A DNA stretch of 64,000 bases from Marsupella aquatica (lineage: Eukaryota > Marchantiophyta): contig OZ316899.1 of NCBI GenBank assembly GCA_973895155.1, positions 14,508,001 through 14,572,000 of the forward strand. Reading direction: 5' to 3'. Each line of letters begins with the position of its first letter. Within the stretch, counting starts at the first letter, position 1. The notes under the pieces are model-generated. The model was not told where the DNA came from. It was given only the letters and a program-made list of their open reading frames with translations, and made no database searches. The translations under genes were made by a program, and so were the position numbers. Below are positions 1 to 10,720 of this stretch, piece by piece.

Positions 1-287
1 GTCTATATGCACTTACACATACTCATGTTCAGCAAGCACATAGGAAAATGACTTATGATAAGAAGTTGAAGCCCACAACCATTAAGGAAGGAGATTTAGT
101 TTTACTATATGATAATCGTTATTTGAAATTTCTAGGGAAGCTCCACACTAGGTGGGGGGGTCCCTATGTAGTTAAGAATGTTTGGCCTAATGGTAGTTTA
201 CAACTTACCACTACTGATGGAGAAGAGTTAATTACTAGAGTCAATGGCCATAGAGTAAAAAAATACATAGCTCAGCCATTGGAGTAG
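1..287 (+). pseudogene. Ty3/gypsy integrase C-terminal tail (partial)
   Basis: The open frame from 48 encodes 79 residues matching the C-terminal module after the integrase catalytic core: GDLVLLYDNR, then FLGKLHTRWGGPYVV and a terminal NGSLQL segment. The same module ends the complete pol at 30,430-31,602, where it reads GDLALVFDSR and GKLHTHWIGPYRV. The rest of pol lies left of the window, so this is the 3' end of a plus-strand element. A polypurine tract follows directly at 308-322, then an accessory-ORF relic and an LTR. The family assignment is firm; whether the missing part was intact cannot be judged. Confidence 0.85.
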
Positions 288-307
288 GGTCGTGAGGTCA
301 CTCCCTT

Positions 308-322
308 ATTTAAGGAGGGGAT
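308..322 (+). promoter_or_regulatory. Internal polypurine tract of the first gypsy element
   Basis: The 15-mer ATTTAAGGAGGGGAT lies 20 bases after the integrase stop. The identical 15-mer recurs at 2886-2900 directly before the LTR. Purine-rich tracts of this form prime plus-strand DNA synthesis in LTR retrotransposons. The internal copy marks the boundary between pol and the accessory ORF. Confidence 0.7.
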
Positions 323-759
323 GACTGTGTAGAGATTAGGTGATGATAGAAGTTAAGATAACCATTTTTAGGTTAAATTTTTTTATTTTGAGCTCCTTCA
401 ACAATATACTTTTAGGGAAAGAGGGAAAATGATTAAGAGAAGGTTGAATTGCTTTTCAACTTTGAAACGGTTTGATTTGGCGGCATGGAGAAATACATGT
501 ACTGAAGCACGTACATAGAGGCCAAACGAATACTTCATACCGGCTATAACGAATCAGGCTTGAAAGAAGATTGGCAAACACAAGAAGTAGAGTGCGAAGA
601 GCAATCGGGCTTGAACATTGAGCGCGCGAGACAAACGGAGGCCAGGAGCAAGGTGAGCTATCGGTGTAGTTGAGGCGCCCATCGGAAGCAAAGTTCGAGC
701 AGCAATGGTGAAGGAGAAGACGATTGTGATGCCTCTTGAATCTGAGATGGCTAGTAACT
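323..759 (+). other. Spacer between internal polypurine tract and accessory ORF
   Basis: No coding frame is supported here. It is AT-rich at first and then mixed, probably the leader of the accessory ORF of the same element. Confidence 0.4.
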
Positions 760-2490
760 GAGAGAATTACAAGAAGGTGGGCATCGATTTGTTAGTCGAT
801 TTTCTCTCGGTGATCAACAATGTCAAGATGGTGGACAAGATACGCCTGAGGAATACACGTGGGAAGAACGTGACTGCCCGATCGGATTACACAGCGATCA
901 CTGAGCAGACAATGGTGGATTGCTATGGCGTTTCTTTGGTAGGCCTGATTGTAGAAGATTTCACCTCCTTTCGATTGTTCCATGACATTTGCAAGGATCA
1001 ATTCTCTGTTTGAGTTTGCGAAGGAAGGCTATACCCCGAACTCAGCAAAGGATCCAACACTTCAAGAAATCCTTTGTTTCATTGTACCAATTTTGACACC
1101 CGATAAGCCCAGGCAAATTGCAGGTAAGTTGGTTGCCATGATTGTCACCGCCTACGTTAAAGGTAAACCAATTAATTGGGCTCGCGTGCTTTTAGATTCG
1201 TTTCAGTTGAGGTGCAAGAAAGTGAAGGATGGAATCGATTTGTTTGTGGCGCCCATGTTGTTTCATTTGTACAAGTTCGAGAAGAAACTTTTGACAGCAG
1301 AGTTACAATTCTATGAAGAAGCAGAGGCGAACAGAGCCCTTATTGAAGACCCATCCTCCAAAGATGAAGACAGTGAGACAAACTAGGATGACGTTGTCGA
1401 GATGCCTGTCAAAACTGAGGTTCAGGCATCCCCGCTGCAAGTGTTGAGGGGTCGACCACGAGGTTCAGCATCAATCAAGAAACCTCAAGAAACCTCTATT
1501 ATTCAGGTGGATTCGGATGATCCTTTGTGTCCCTTGGAAAAACGGCTACGCAGCACTGTGGATGATTTTTGTAGAGCTAATTTTGTCAATGCTGGTTTGA
1601 TTAATTAGCTACACGCTAGGTTTTCTTGTTCAGGAGATGCTTTATTTGCTAAGATTGAAGACTTACACTCCTCTTCTACGTGAATCGATCAAGAAAGGAA
1701 ATAGTGGAGATTGGAGAAACGTGAGCTTGAGAAATGATTGAAGGAGTTGCTCCATGGCTCAATTTTACCAGCAATTCAGCAATCGGTTCAGACTCTCTCT
1801 ACTGCCGCAACTAGAATGGCTCTCTCTGTTACCGATACTCTTCAGCTTGCTGCGTTGACGTCTGAAGGATGGAAAAATGATAGCAAGAATTTGACAAAAA
1901 TTGCTCCGGCAATTACCAACCAGAAGAATTTGTTGGACAGGAAGTATGAATCGATTCTGAAATTGATTGGAGATTTGCAAAAGTATACTGAAAATCATTT
2001 GGAATTTTGTTCAGCCTTTACACCTGACCAAGGAACTCCAGCCGACCTACCACAAGGAGTACCTCATGGCTCGAAGGAGGACAAATCAACTGCCATTGCT
2101 CCCTGTGAGAAGGATGCTGATCGAAAATCGAGTGTGGGTCCAACCCTAATCACAACATCAGAGGGTCTTGCTTCCCACACAGTTTCTACTGATCAGTGCT
2201 AGGCAATTTCTGCAATTGAGGCCGCTTGTCTTCTAATTCCTACCCCTTAACAGCAGTCACCAATTTCTAATGTCTATGACGATTTTTCCAACACTGCCCT
2301 ATTACAATCCATGATTGCTCCCACCACAGATTTAGCAGCACAGGCTGATTTACAGGTGGAAGTTGACGTAGTTGAATCAGACCCTGAGTCTGAAGTAGTG
2401 ACTCAGACCCGACTTCCAAAGAAGAAGAAACTGAAGCGCAAGCACTAGGAGGCAGCTTTTGAGTTTCCAGCGCAATTAGTGGAAGTATGA
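760..2490 (+). pseudogene. Retrotransposon accessory ORF, decayed (copy 1 of a family)
   Basis: Frames at 777-1013 and 982-2490 are joined by a frameshift near 1000; the second frame is then broken by stops at 1384, 1606, 2200, 2248 and 2446. The segment at about 1010-1310 aligns by eye with the 857-residue ORF at 27,473-30,046 and the minus-strand ORFs at 11.7-13.5 and 10.5-10.7 kb. Shared features are a hydrophobic helix ending in P-[IL]-L-x-P, a W-[AT]-[RK]-V-[LI] motif about 30 residues later, and a final L-x-[HQ]-[LI]-Y. It sits between integrase and 3' LTR, as in the 13.5-kb element. Function unknown. The tail near 2430 is basic (KKKKLKRKH). Confidence 0.65.
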
Positions 2491-2885
2491 GCATTTTCCT
2501 TGGATGTAATGATCTTCTCGGATGGTGATGAGAAAGATCTCATTTTGATCTTTTCTAAAGCGAATGTCTCCCAGCATATCACTACTTTGTACATTGGTGA
2601 CGGTTCATTTGCACTTCATTCTCTTTGCCACAAATTCCATATGTTTCTTTCCCTTGTATCTTTCACTCCAAATTTATTCAACTTGATCCGACTTGCTGAA
2701 CTACACCTCCCAGTTCATTTTTCACACACCACCCCAAGCTCAGAATCGGACCTGCAGTCCTCAAATTCCATTGACTCACTCCTTGTTTCTTTCAGTCAGA
2801 AATGATGTTCTCTTTACCAATTTCACTTGCCATCTTTTATTGAAGACTGCTGGTTGAAGACTTCCTGTTCACGAGGTCGCTTCAC
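2491..2885 (+). other. 3' non-coding segment before the LTR
   Basis: A 101-residue open frame (2500-2805) has no recognisable motif and no relation to the neighbouring ORF; I treat it as chance. The segment leads into the polypurine tract at 2886. Confidence 0.4.
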
Positions 2886-2900
2886 ATTTAAGGAGGGGAT
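2886..2900 (+). promoter_or_regulatory. 3' polypurine tract of the first gypsy element
   Basis: ATTTAAGGAGGGGAT precedes the putative LTR start (TGTGG at 2903). It is identical over 15 bases to the internal tract at 308-322. Confidence 0.75.
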
Positions 2901-2902
2901 TA

Positions 2903-4200
2903 TGTGGAAAGCCTTTTTTGTGGAAGTATTCTAAGGAGTATTAAATCTACATTTTTCAAATCTTTTGGGGTATTTACAAACGACAGGAAACAGCAAACAG
3001 TAACAGGAAACAAAAACTGGTAACAGGAAATGAGTGGTAATTTTTTTGGAAATTTTTTTGGATTTTTTTTTTGGATTTTTTTTTTTTTTGCTCTAGCGCC
3101 CGGCGCTGGTAATGCTAGCGCCCAAAGCTAGCCAAAAAATGTTTGGAAAATTTGACGTTTTAGAAAATATTTTGACATTGTTATTTTTCCTGGTAACAGT
3201 AAATTTTTGCTGGTAACAGGAAAATTTTTACTGGTACCAGTAAACCTGTTTCCTGTTTACTGTCACGCATGCCATACCCAATCTTTTGAAGCATTTTAAG
3301 TGACAAAATGAAGTCACTTAGAGAAGATGAAGGAGTTAAGGACATAAGAAGATCAGTTTAACCAACAAACTGTTTTGACAAATCATTTTCACATCTGAAG
3401 AATCGTTCAGGCATTTTAAGTTGGATTTTGATTCAACTTCTCTTAAACCATTTTTCCTCTCCCTTTTTGCACCCGAGCTCATTAGATAGAACTTAATTTA
3501 GCCAAAACTACTTTAGTTATCATTAGTAGTTTTAACTTAGGAAAGTAGTTCAAACTACTCACCTATTCAGATCTTCAATTAATAGTTAGTTTGGAGGTAG
3601 TTTAGTAACCTTTCTAGATCTCTTTGATCTATGAGGGAATATTACAATTGAACTCCGAGGCAAAATTGCCTTGTCATTTTCTCTGGAAATGATTTGTGAC
3701 CAGTATGGATCTTTTCCTCATGCCAGGTTGGGCTCAGGAGGAAGAATCGCAGAAATGAGAAAATGCACCACCCAAATTCCGCTGTTATTTATGATTTCCT
3801 CGTGCATTTCTTGTAAACCTTGGAATGAATGAATACATTTTAAGAAAACGTTTCTTTGGTTTTGTATGGAAAAATATGAGTAAAGTTCTAAAATCTAGAG
3901 TCTAGAGAATTGTAGTGAAATCCCTAATGTAAAGCCGATCTCTGTTGAGTATAAAGAATTTAGGAATGGAACAAAAGTCAAACTTCTATTGAGAAGGAGC
4001 GATAGTCTGAGAGTTTCCATATTAAAACGATTGATCATAAATATTTTGAGTGATACATAGTAGTTGTGTAAGGAAAGAGACTCCTAAAGATCTCAAAATC
4101 CTTAATACCATCATAAGTTGATTTCCTTTATTCCTTACGGGAACAAATTCGAGTTTCTAAGATACATTTTATACAAGTTTCATCTAAAACACTTACCACA
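2903..4200 (+). repeat. 3' LTR of the first gypsy element (end approximate)
   Basis: The left boundary is set by the polypurine tract followed by TGTGG. The right boundary is a guess at a CA dinucleotide near 4200; no partner LTR is present to confirm it. The part at 2,960-3,275, rich in the words CAGGAAACAG and CTGGTAACAG, is present in inverted orientation at 7,700-8,020. Long T runs occur at 3,040-3,090. Confidence 0.6.
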
Positions 4201-4636
4201 TGCTCTCTGACCCTACTCAGGCCGGGACTCCCTGTGCCTCACAGGTTCTCATACTGAGATAAAACAAGTCTCTCCCCCCCATAGCGGAAGGGGGAACCTA
4301 AATACTACTTGCGGAAAGGAACCAGGAGATACTACCTCCCGTGGGCAACGCGTAATTGACTAACTACCTTCTGACCTTTGACCGTCAGTGGCACGGGTCG
4401 CTGACCGGGGTGCCAACAATTGAGTCTACTGTCAGTAGTACGCTCTAGTCCGTTGATGGACTCTATCCTACGTTGGATGATCCTAACTAACCCTATCCTA
4501 ACCCTACCTACCGCGCTGCTAATGAGGGCCTAATGACAGCTATTCTGTCCTTCAATCAAATCCAAAAAATACCGCTGAACCCAACTGTATCGAGCGGTGC
4601 CTGACCGCTCCCTCCGCTAACCACCCCTTGCACGTG
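4201..4636. other. Non-coding stretch with no clear identity
   Basis: No credible frame. A segment near 4,397-4,415 reads on the minus strand TGGCACCCCGGTC, resembling a primer-binding site, but no LTR could be placed next to it. Confidence 0.3.
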
Positions 4637-5517
4637 TTACGTTGTTGGTCTAGGGTTTGTCACCTTGTCAGAACAAGGCCTCGAGCCGCCTTGATCAAAG
4701 GTGGTTCCCGCCCCATCCCGCTGGCTTACGAGCAGTGAAATACGGTCTTGCAAGGCCTTGTTATCTCGTACCACCTCCTTTGCCTCGTTTGCAACTTTGT
4801 CGGCCTCAGCCTGAAGCCGTGCCACCTCCTGACTAAGTTGGCCAATGGTGTTAGGGTGGGTCTGGTTCTGCGTCAGCAGTTTATCTTGCTCGGCGGAGAC
4901 ATTAGCCACCTGTTGGGCTGCCTGCAGGAATTGGTTGTTGAGGTCGGCCAAGTTTGTAACCCAAGCCGAGGACTCCAAGCATAGCTAAAGCACAATGTCC
5001 TCCAGTTTCTTGAGGTCAGCCTGAGTCATGAGCAACTCTTGGTTTAGTCCTTCCCGCTGTTCGATGGTGCGGACTAACTCAACACGGTGGGTGGTGGCTG
5101 CCTCTTCAAGCTGCTCTATTGCCATCTGGAGGCATCCAATCTTGTTCCCCTTTTCCATGAGTTCTTCCTCCAAGCGGTTTATGATCCGGGGTGGTGCTCT
5201 AACATGAAGAAGGCCGGTTGGAAGTATTGTGAGACCTGTTGCCCGATGTACGTCGCTAGTTCCCCCGAGAGGTTTTGGATAAATTTTTAGACCAGGTTGT
5301 GGGCTACGGTTCCAGGGACTACTTGGTAGTCCTCCATTCTTTTGGGCAGAGGTGCATCCTCGGTCGGCGCAACGACTTCCTCCGTGGTCCGCAATGGGGG
5401 AGGGATGGGTTCTTCAAGCGGCGGCGGAATAGGAGGTGGTTGCGTCGGGGGTAGCGGAGGCTTGACGATGGGGGGTGGTGGGGGTTGTAGTATTGTACTA
5501 GAGACACAAATCATCAT
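4637..5517 (-). pseudogene. Broken retroelement ORF: proline-rich head, coiled-coil body
   Basis: Read from 5517 leftwards, the product begins with a proline-rich run (PPPPPIVKPPLPP and similar) and then a segment with a stop at 5287. After a frameshift near 5180 it continues as two heptad-rich stretches (5173-4985 and 4978-4637) separated by one in-frame TAG at 4985. The heptads and charge pattern suggest a long coiled coil. I cannot assign a family. Elements of this class often carry a coiled-coil structural or accessory ORF, so a retroelement origin is likely but not shown. Confidence 0.5.
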
Positions 5518-5832
5518 TTAAGCTCTAAAACTCGGTATTCGTTCCCATGGAAGAACATGTTGGGAATGGTTTACAATTCTTTAACACAAATGAATGACTA
5601 AGGTAACAAAACACAAAGATAAGCCTTTTACTTTGAATGCTCAGCAAGGCATAGATTTAAATGTCTGCTTGACATTGTAAATATAATTAACAAAATGAAT
5701 GAAATTAACAAAATACAAGGAAATCTTGAGGTATGATGAGAGAGTCTGGAAAACACCAAGGTAACTTCTCAACAACACTTAATTTGTAATGATTTAAGGT
5801 ATTGAACTTGCAAGGACATTTCTGGAATGGAA
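5518..5832. other. AT-rich non-coding segment
   Basis: Nothing recognisable apart from a short word, TTCGTTCCCATGGAAGA, resembling sequence just inside the LTR start at 44.5 kb (TTCATTCCCATGGAAGA). It may be residual LTR. Confidence 0.3.
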
Positions 5833-7163
5833 CTCGCAAACCCCGAGTGGTATCATTGTTCCCTCGAGGGTCCCTTAACCCACTTTAGACCCCGTCCCAA
5901 TAAATTAAAAACTGAAATCCTTCACAATATAGTTTTTGGACAAAAGTTTGGTTACAATAGGGCAAAAATTGAAACATTCATGTTGCAGCAAAAAATCATA
6001 TGTACCACCTAAAACCACGTGTTGCAATTACAAGGAGACATGTGGTCCAACCTAAACATGACGCGTGTCGCATGAACATATGGCAATAAATTCCCTAACT
6101 TTCCTGGACACCTTCTGTGGAATATGTCCCATATAAAAAATGCCTATTGTTCTTTAAAGCATCCCAACAATTAAAACGGACCCTTTTGTTCTTCCACCAA
6201 ACTTTGGAAGTCTTCCGCTGAACCCAATTAAATGGCCCTATACTTCATCGCACGTGATGTGGCACTTCCGTGGAAGTGACCCCCCCGAGCTTGTGATTGC
6301 CCCATTTGCACATCAGTCGATGCTCCTTTGCAGAGTTGTGTAGCTTCTAGGACAACAATAACATGTGTACTGGGATGGATAGAGGGAGCTCTTTGTCCAA
6401 GAGCTAGGGGCAAGCAATGGCATTGAAAGAAATGTATCATGGGTTCCTGTAAGAATTGTGGTATCAACAAGTTGGATTGGTGTACATCTGAGTTAGTCCA
6501 ATTGACAAGCAATGTATTGAGTGGGAGACATTTCAGTATTTGGAGTTAGACAAGAAAGCCCAGCAAAAGAGACAGAAGGAAAAAGGACCAGATGAGAGTG
6601 CTACAAAAAGGTCAAAACGGTTGAGAATGGTGTTTAAGAGAACTTCAATGGGTGAATTCAAGAGTCAGGTTTTAAATACAATGACAACATTCATTGTGCA
6701 TAATTTCAAAGCACGTTACGGTGGCAATCAGAACAATTCAAACTTTGTTTGAAAACTTTTTCTAGAGGAACTATAGTGTCATCTATTGATTTCTCTGAAA
6801 ATTACACGTTCAAAATCCAAAATGAGATACGGAGTCAACTTTGGGATAATAGACAGGTCACTTTGTTGATTCATGTCACCTATAGACATAGAGAAGATTG
6901 TGTGGAATCTTTGGAGGTTGTTGTTGGAAGTACGGTTTGGACGACATTGGATGAGGAGGGTGGTCGAGACATTGTTGCAGATTATCATTTTTATATCAAT
7001 GATGACAATTGTCACGACACTCTCTTCGTCCAACATTGCATGGATGCTCATAACCAGTGGATGAGGGAGGAAGGAATTCAGTTTGAGAAACATTGGGTCT
7101 GGTCAGATGGGGTTGCTTCACAGTTCAAGGCTTGCAGACCATTTTATTATGTATCGAGATACT
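5833..7163 (+). repeat. Inverted duplicate of 47,589-48,918
   Basis: About 1.33 kb matches the reverse complement of 47,589-48,918 with scattered substitutions. It includes 457 bases of the left end of the 10.4-kb transposon (5833-6289), its target duplication CTTGTGAT (6290-6297), and part of the interrupted transposase-like gene. Because the copied block holds the insertion junction, the copy must postdate that insertion, or the junction was transferred later by conversion. Confidence 0.9.
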
Positions 7164-7225
7164 CCAAGGACATTACTGGGATGGTTGTTAAGGTGCCGTC
7201 TACACATCTCAACCTTTCCTTCTGA
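6298..7225 (+). pseudogene. Transposase-like gene fragment with WSDG-QFK motif (copy 1)
   Basis: The frame 6749-7225 encodes a segment with VDFSENY-like residues (SIDFSENYTF), a Q-V-T-L-L-I-H-V strand, DTLFVQHC and HWVWSDGVASQFKACRP. This order recalls uncharacterised plant transposon proteins with an RNase H-like fold; the D of WSDG is a candidate catalytic residue. Upstream pieces (CKNCGINKLDWC at about 6440, and 6540-6752) belong to the same protein but are separated by a frameshift near 6510 and stops. The copy diverges from its partner after 7163. It is a pseudogene; the superfamily is uncertain. Confidence 0.6.
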
Positions 7226-7694
7226 GGTACTCAGTTAGGATTAACAACCAATCACTTCAATATCCAGTCGGTACTTGGAGTCACAAATCACAATCACCGT
7301 CATCGACAAACTAAATCATGGAAAATTGGTCAATGACATTCTTTGCAGGTCGTGCACAAGTAATGTCAAATCCAATAACCACATGCATCAAGAACTTGAG
7401 TATGCATAGCCTTCACCATCATGGAATCTATCTCTATACATTCAATTTTTTTTGACATGAAACTATGTTTTACTACATTGCTCAGAATTCACAACATTCC
7501 AAGTTAAGGAAGGGGGAAGAAATCCTTTGTATGCATTCACTCTTGACAAAAGCCAGAGTTTCTCTCTACAAAGTGAAGCTTGCCATGTTGCAAATCTCCA
7601 ACACAGGGCTAGATAATTTCCTCACACCAAAAGTGTCACAAAGTTTGCTACATATAAGTCAGCAAGAACCCAAAGGAAAAGAGACACCGAAGGT
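7164..7694. other. Unassigned sequence
   Basis: No coding support. A 110-residue open frame at 7465-7797 runs into the inverted LTR fragment and shows no motif. Confidence 0.3.
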
Positions 7695-8020
7695 ACATGG
7701 GTATGGCACGCGTGACAGTAAACAGGAAACAGGTTTACTGGTACCAGGAAATTTTTTCCTGTTACCAGCAAAAAGTTATTGTTACCAGGAAAAATAACCA
7801 TGTCAAAATATTTTCTAAAAAGTTTCATTTTCCAAAAAAATCTAAGTTACAACATTTTTTGGCTAGCTTTGGGCGCTAGCAAAAAAAAAATTGAAAAAAA
7901 AAATTCCCCCAAAAAAATTTCAAAAAAAAAATTACCACTCATTTTCCTTTTATCAGTGTCTGTTTTCTGTTACTGTTTGCTGTTTCCTGTTGTTTATAAA
8001 TACCCCAAGGTACATGCCCC
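7695..8020 (-). repeat. Inverted LTR fragment related to 2,960-3,275
   Basis: The reverse complement matches the CAGGAAACAG/CTGGTAACAG-rich part of the LTR at 2,903-4,200, including the GCTAGCGCCCAAAGCTAGCC word near 7,860-7,880 and flanking homopolymers. It lies 3' of the minus-strand accessory ORF at 8.56-10.72 kb and could be that element's 3' LTR. No polypurine tract was found between them. Confidence 0.65.
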
Positions 8021-8562
8021 TTTCAGATCTCAAAGGTTCTTGAATGAGAATCAAAGGTAACAAAAATATGTTACAAGGGTGCCTAAGATACACTAAAATA
8101 CTCCTGGAATGTGAAAAAAAAGTCACTAGTGAAAACTGACACAAAAGTATCGTTTCAGTTTTCACCGGGAAAGTAGAAACAGTGAGTTTGTCCTAATTTT
8201 AACTTCTACATTAAAAATCAGAATGAAGTGAAACTTTGTCAAGTGATAGATCTACATTCATATTTCATAGTGGGAAAAATTTCAGACTTTTCGGAGGTGT
8301 CTAGGTGCCTCAAATAAATTGGAGATAAGTGTTGTGTGATAGAAATTGCACAACTCCGGAAAACTTTCTAAGTGTCAGGAGTGCCATTGCGCTTTTGCGC
8401 TTTGGAGTAATAGCGCCATTGCGCCTTTGCACACTCACGCTTTTTACAAAACTAAAAATGCTGATAACTTCTAAACTACATAAGGGTTATCTACTGGTAA
8501 AGTTTCAGGCATTCCTGAATACTTCAACAATTTAACAACAAATCTAATCTAACTCCGAAAAT
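8021..8562. other. AT-rich spacer with GCGC-word cluster
   Basis: No gene. At 8,385-8,435 the words GCGCCATTGCGC and GCGCTTTTGCGC repeat imperfectly; a comparable cluster lies at 14,700-14,770. Confidence 0.3.
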
Positions 8563-10720
8563 TCAATCTTGCTCCATTAGAGCTTCAGGGTCTGGTTGCT
8601 GTACTCGTCTGAAGATCTCTCTCTGAATGACTTCACGGATCGCATCCATATCATTGGAGTGATGTTGAATGAAAGGGAGTGATTTTCGCTGACACTTTAT
8701 ATTCAGCTCTGGAAGTAACCGCCTAGTAAACATGGTGTTGATCTTGCTGGCTTGCATGTAAATACCAACCAGGTCATGGGAACAACAGGAAGCATGATAG
8801 TTATGTGGGAATTTTCAAATGAATGCTTCAGTATCCCTAGCCAAATCGAGAAGTGGATGAATGGTAGAGGAAAGAGCACGCCATTTCCTAGTATAATCTT
8901 TGAGTCGCTGGGAAGTGATGTTGTTCCAAATCCTTTGTTTCTCAGTAACTGGAGTGATAAACTTTTGTTTGATGAAAGGATGTTCTGGAATGTTATGAGG
9001 ATCAACTCGACTCTTCCTGTTGGTCTGCTTCAAAAAGAGATAATAAACTCAAGATGGTAGGCAGAAAGATTTCCAAAATAAGCTAAAGCTAAATCTCCAT
9101 TCTCCAACACAATGTCACCAACCAGAATCATGGTAGCAAGGATGGGCCTGAAATATTCTGCCTCCGTCCAGATTTCATCCATCTCAGCTATCTCCAAGCG
9201 AGTGGTATCCCTCAAGTGTAGCTTCAAGATATAGAGGCATTCAATTCTCCTCTTAAGATAGTAATTCCAGTATTCTAAGATGGGAGGAGTTCTGAGATCT
9301 ACTACTTTAAGAAATTCAGAAAACAGTTTGATATTCTCTATGGTGGTCTTAGGATCTATATGGATGGTAGTGATAAGATTAACTTGGCAGGACTTATTCT
9401 TCCTAGGAGGTAGGGAATCAGGGTAGCCGACAGCCAGAGCTTTGTCTGTAGGTGTGATCGTAAGGATTGGGAAACTAGGAAAATGGTGATCAGGACAATC
9501 GGAAAGACTATAAGGTGGGAGAATGATCAGGAGAAGAGTGGGAGAATGATCAGGAGAAGAGTGGGAGAGGGGAGAACCAAACTTGGACGTGTGGTAGTGT
9601 ACTGCAGCGTACACTTGAGTAGGTTCGCAGTTGAACATCTGGGCAAGCCTGACAACAAGATTCTCACAATACTCCAAGTGATGATCTCGACTTATAACAG
9701 CAGTGGCTCTCTGTAATACTTCCTCCATCACTTCAACTATGTGCTCTGGATTGCACTCTAACATAGAGGTAATCTTTGCAATTAATTCAGAATAATACTG
9801 AACCTCTTCTGAAGCATGCTGAGGGATCGGAGGTTGCTGTTGGAGTTGTTGATTAACATCAGCCACTGGTTAATGATCTTAGCAATCTCCACAATGTCAA
9901 TGTCCATATCCTCACCACCAACCTGTTCTTCAACTACATGAGAAGGTGGTTCCTGAAATAAACCTTGGATAACAGCTAGGGGTCCTTCGGTAGGTGAGTA
10001 CATAGATGTAGGGTCCTGAGGTTCAGAGATAAGGACATCAGGAAAAACTTCTCTCTGTGGGACTCTCTTCAAGTCACGCACAAGAGTAACTACTTCTCCA
10101 GGGCCACAAGATAAAATCTCAGTCAAGGCTTCCACAATACCTTGGTAATAGAAAATCTGTCTTGCTTCTTGATCAAGAGGATCTAATGGGGAGAGAGGAG
10201 CTTGGGGACTCTCAACACAATCTGTCAGCGGAGCAGCTGTAGGGGGAATAACTTCAGCGGGTTTGGAAAGGAGAGGTGAGCTTGGTGGTGCAATGGGATC
10301 CCTTTCCTCACTGGTAGGACCATGCTGCTGATCTATTGGGGAAGGTATTGGTGTCTCTTCCTCACCTTCACCTTCAGGTAGATCTCCTTCTTCCGGAATT
10401 TCAAAGGGAAGTTCATCAAGTAGCCTTCGGCGCTCAATTTTCTCCTCAAGCAGCAAGCAATCTCCCTAGAAGTAAAGCTGGCTGAGATAAGCAGGTAAGC
10501 AGTTTAGCTTTCCAGTTTTAACTTCCTTCACTTGTGAGAGCACTGTCCTTTGTAGCAGCAGAGCCCAATTTACTTCAGCAATCTTCTTCCAAGAAGTGTA
10601 TAGAGTATTAGCTAAAGACACAGGAACCATCTGGGGTCGGTTCGGATACAGGATAGGAACGAGGAAATCAAGAATCAGTCGGAAGGTGTAGTCAATGCAC
10701 TGATTGTAGCAAGGTGATAA
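8563..10720 (-). pseudogene. Retrotransposon accessory ORF, frameshifted (copy 2)
   Basis: Read leftwards, 10,720-10,470 shows the family domain (DFLVPILYPNRP, then EVNWALLLQ, then LSQLY). 10,456-9,782 and 9,866-9,030 continue in two overlapping frames, and 9,033-8,563 follows after another shift. Three copies of a short helical motif occur: ALTEILSCGPGEVVTLV, KITSMLECNPEHIVEVM and RLAQMFNCEPTQVYAAV. Each has a hydrophobic pair, a Cys, x-P and a Val-rich helix. The ORF at 27,473-30,046 has one related copy (LCAILDCEEPELVGEV). Function unknown; I infer a retroelement accessory protein. Confidence 0.6.

Noticed and set aside
4397-4415. Primer-binding-site-like TGGCACCCCGGTC on the minus strand
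   Set aside because: No LTR end or gag could be placed beside it, so it may be chance.
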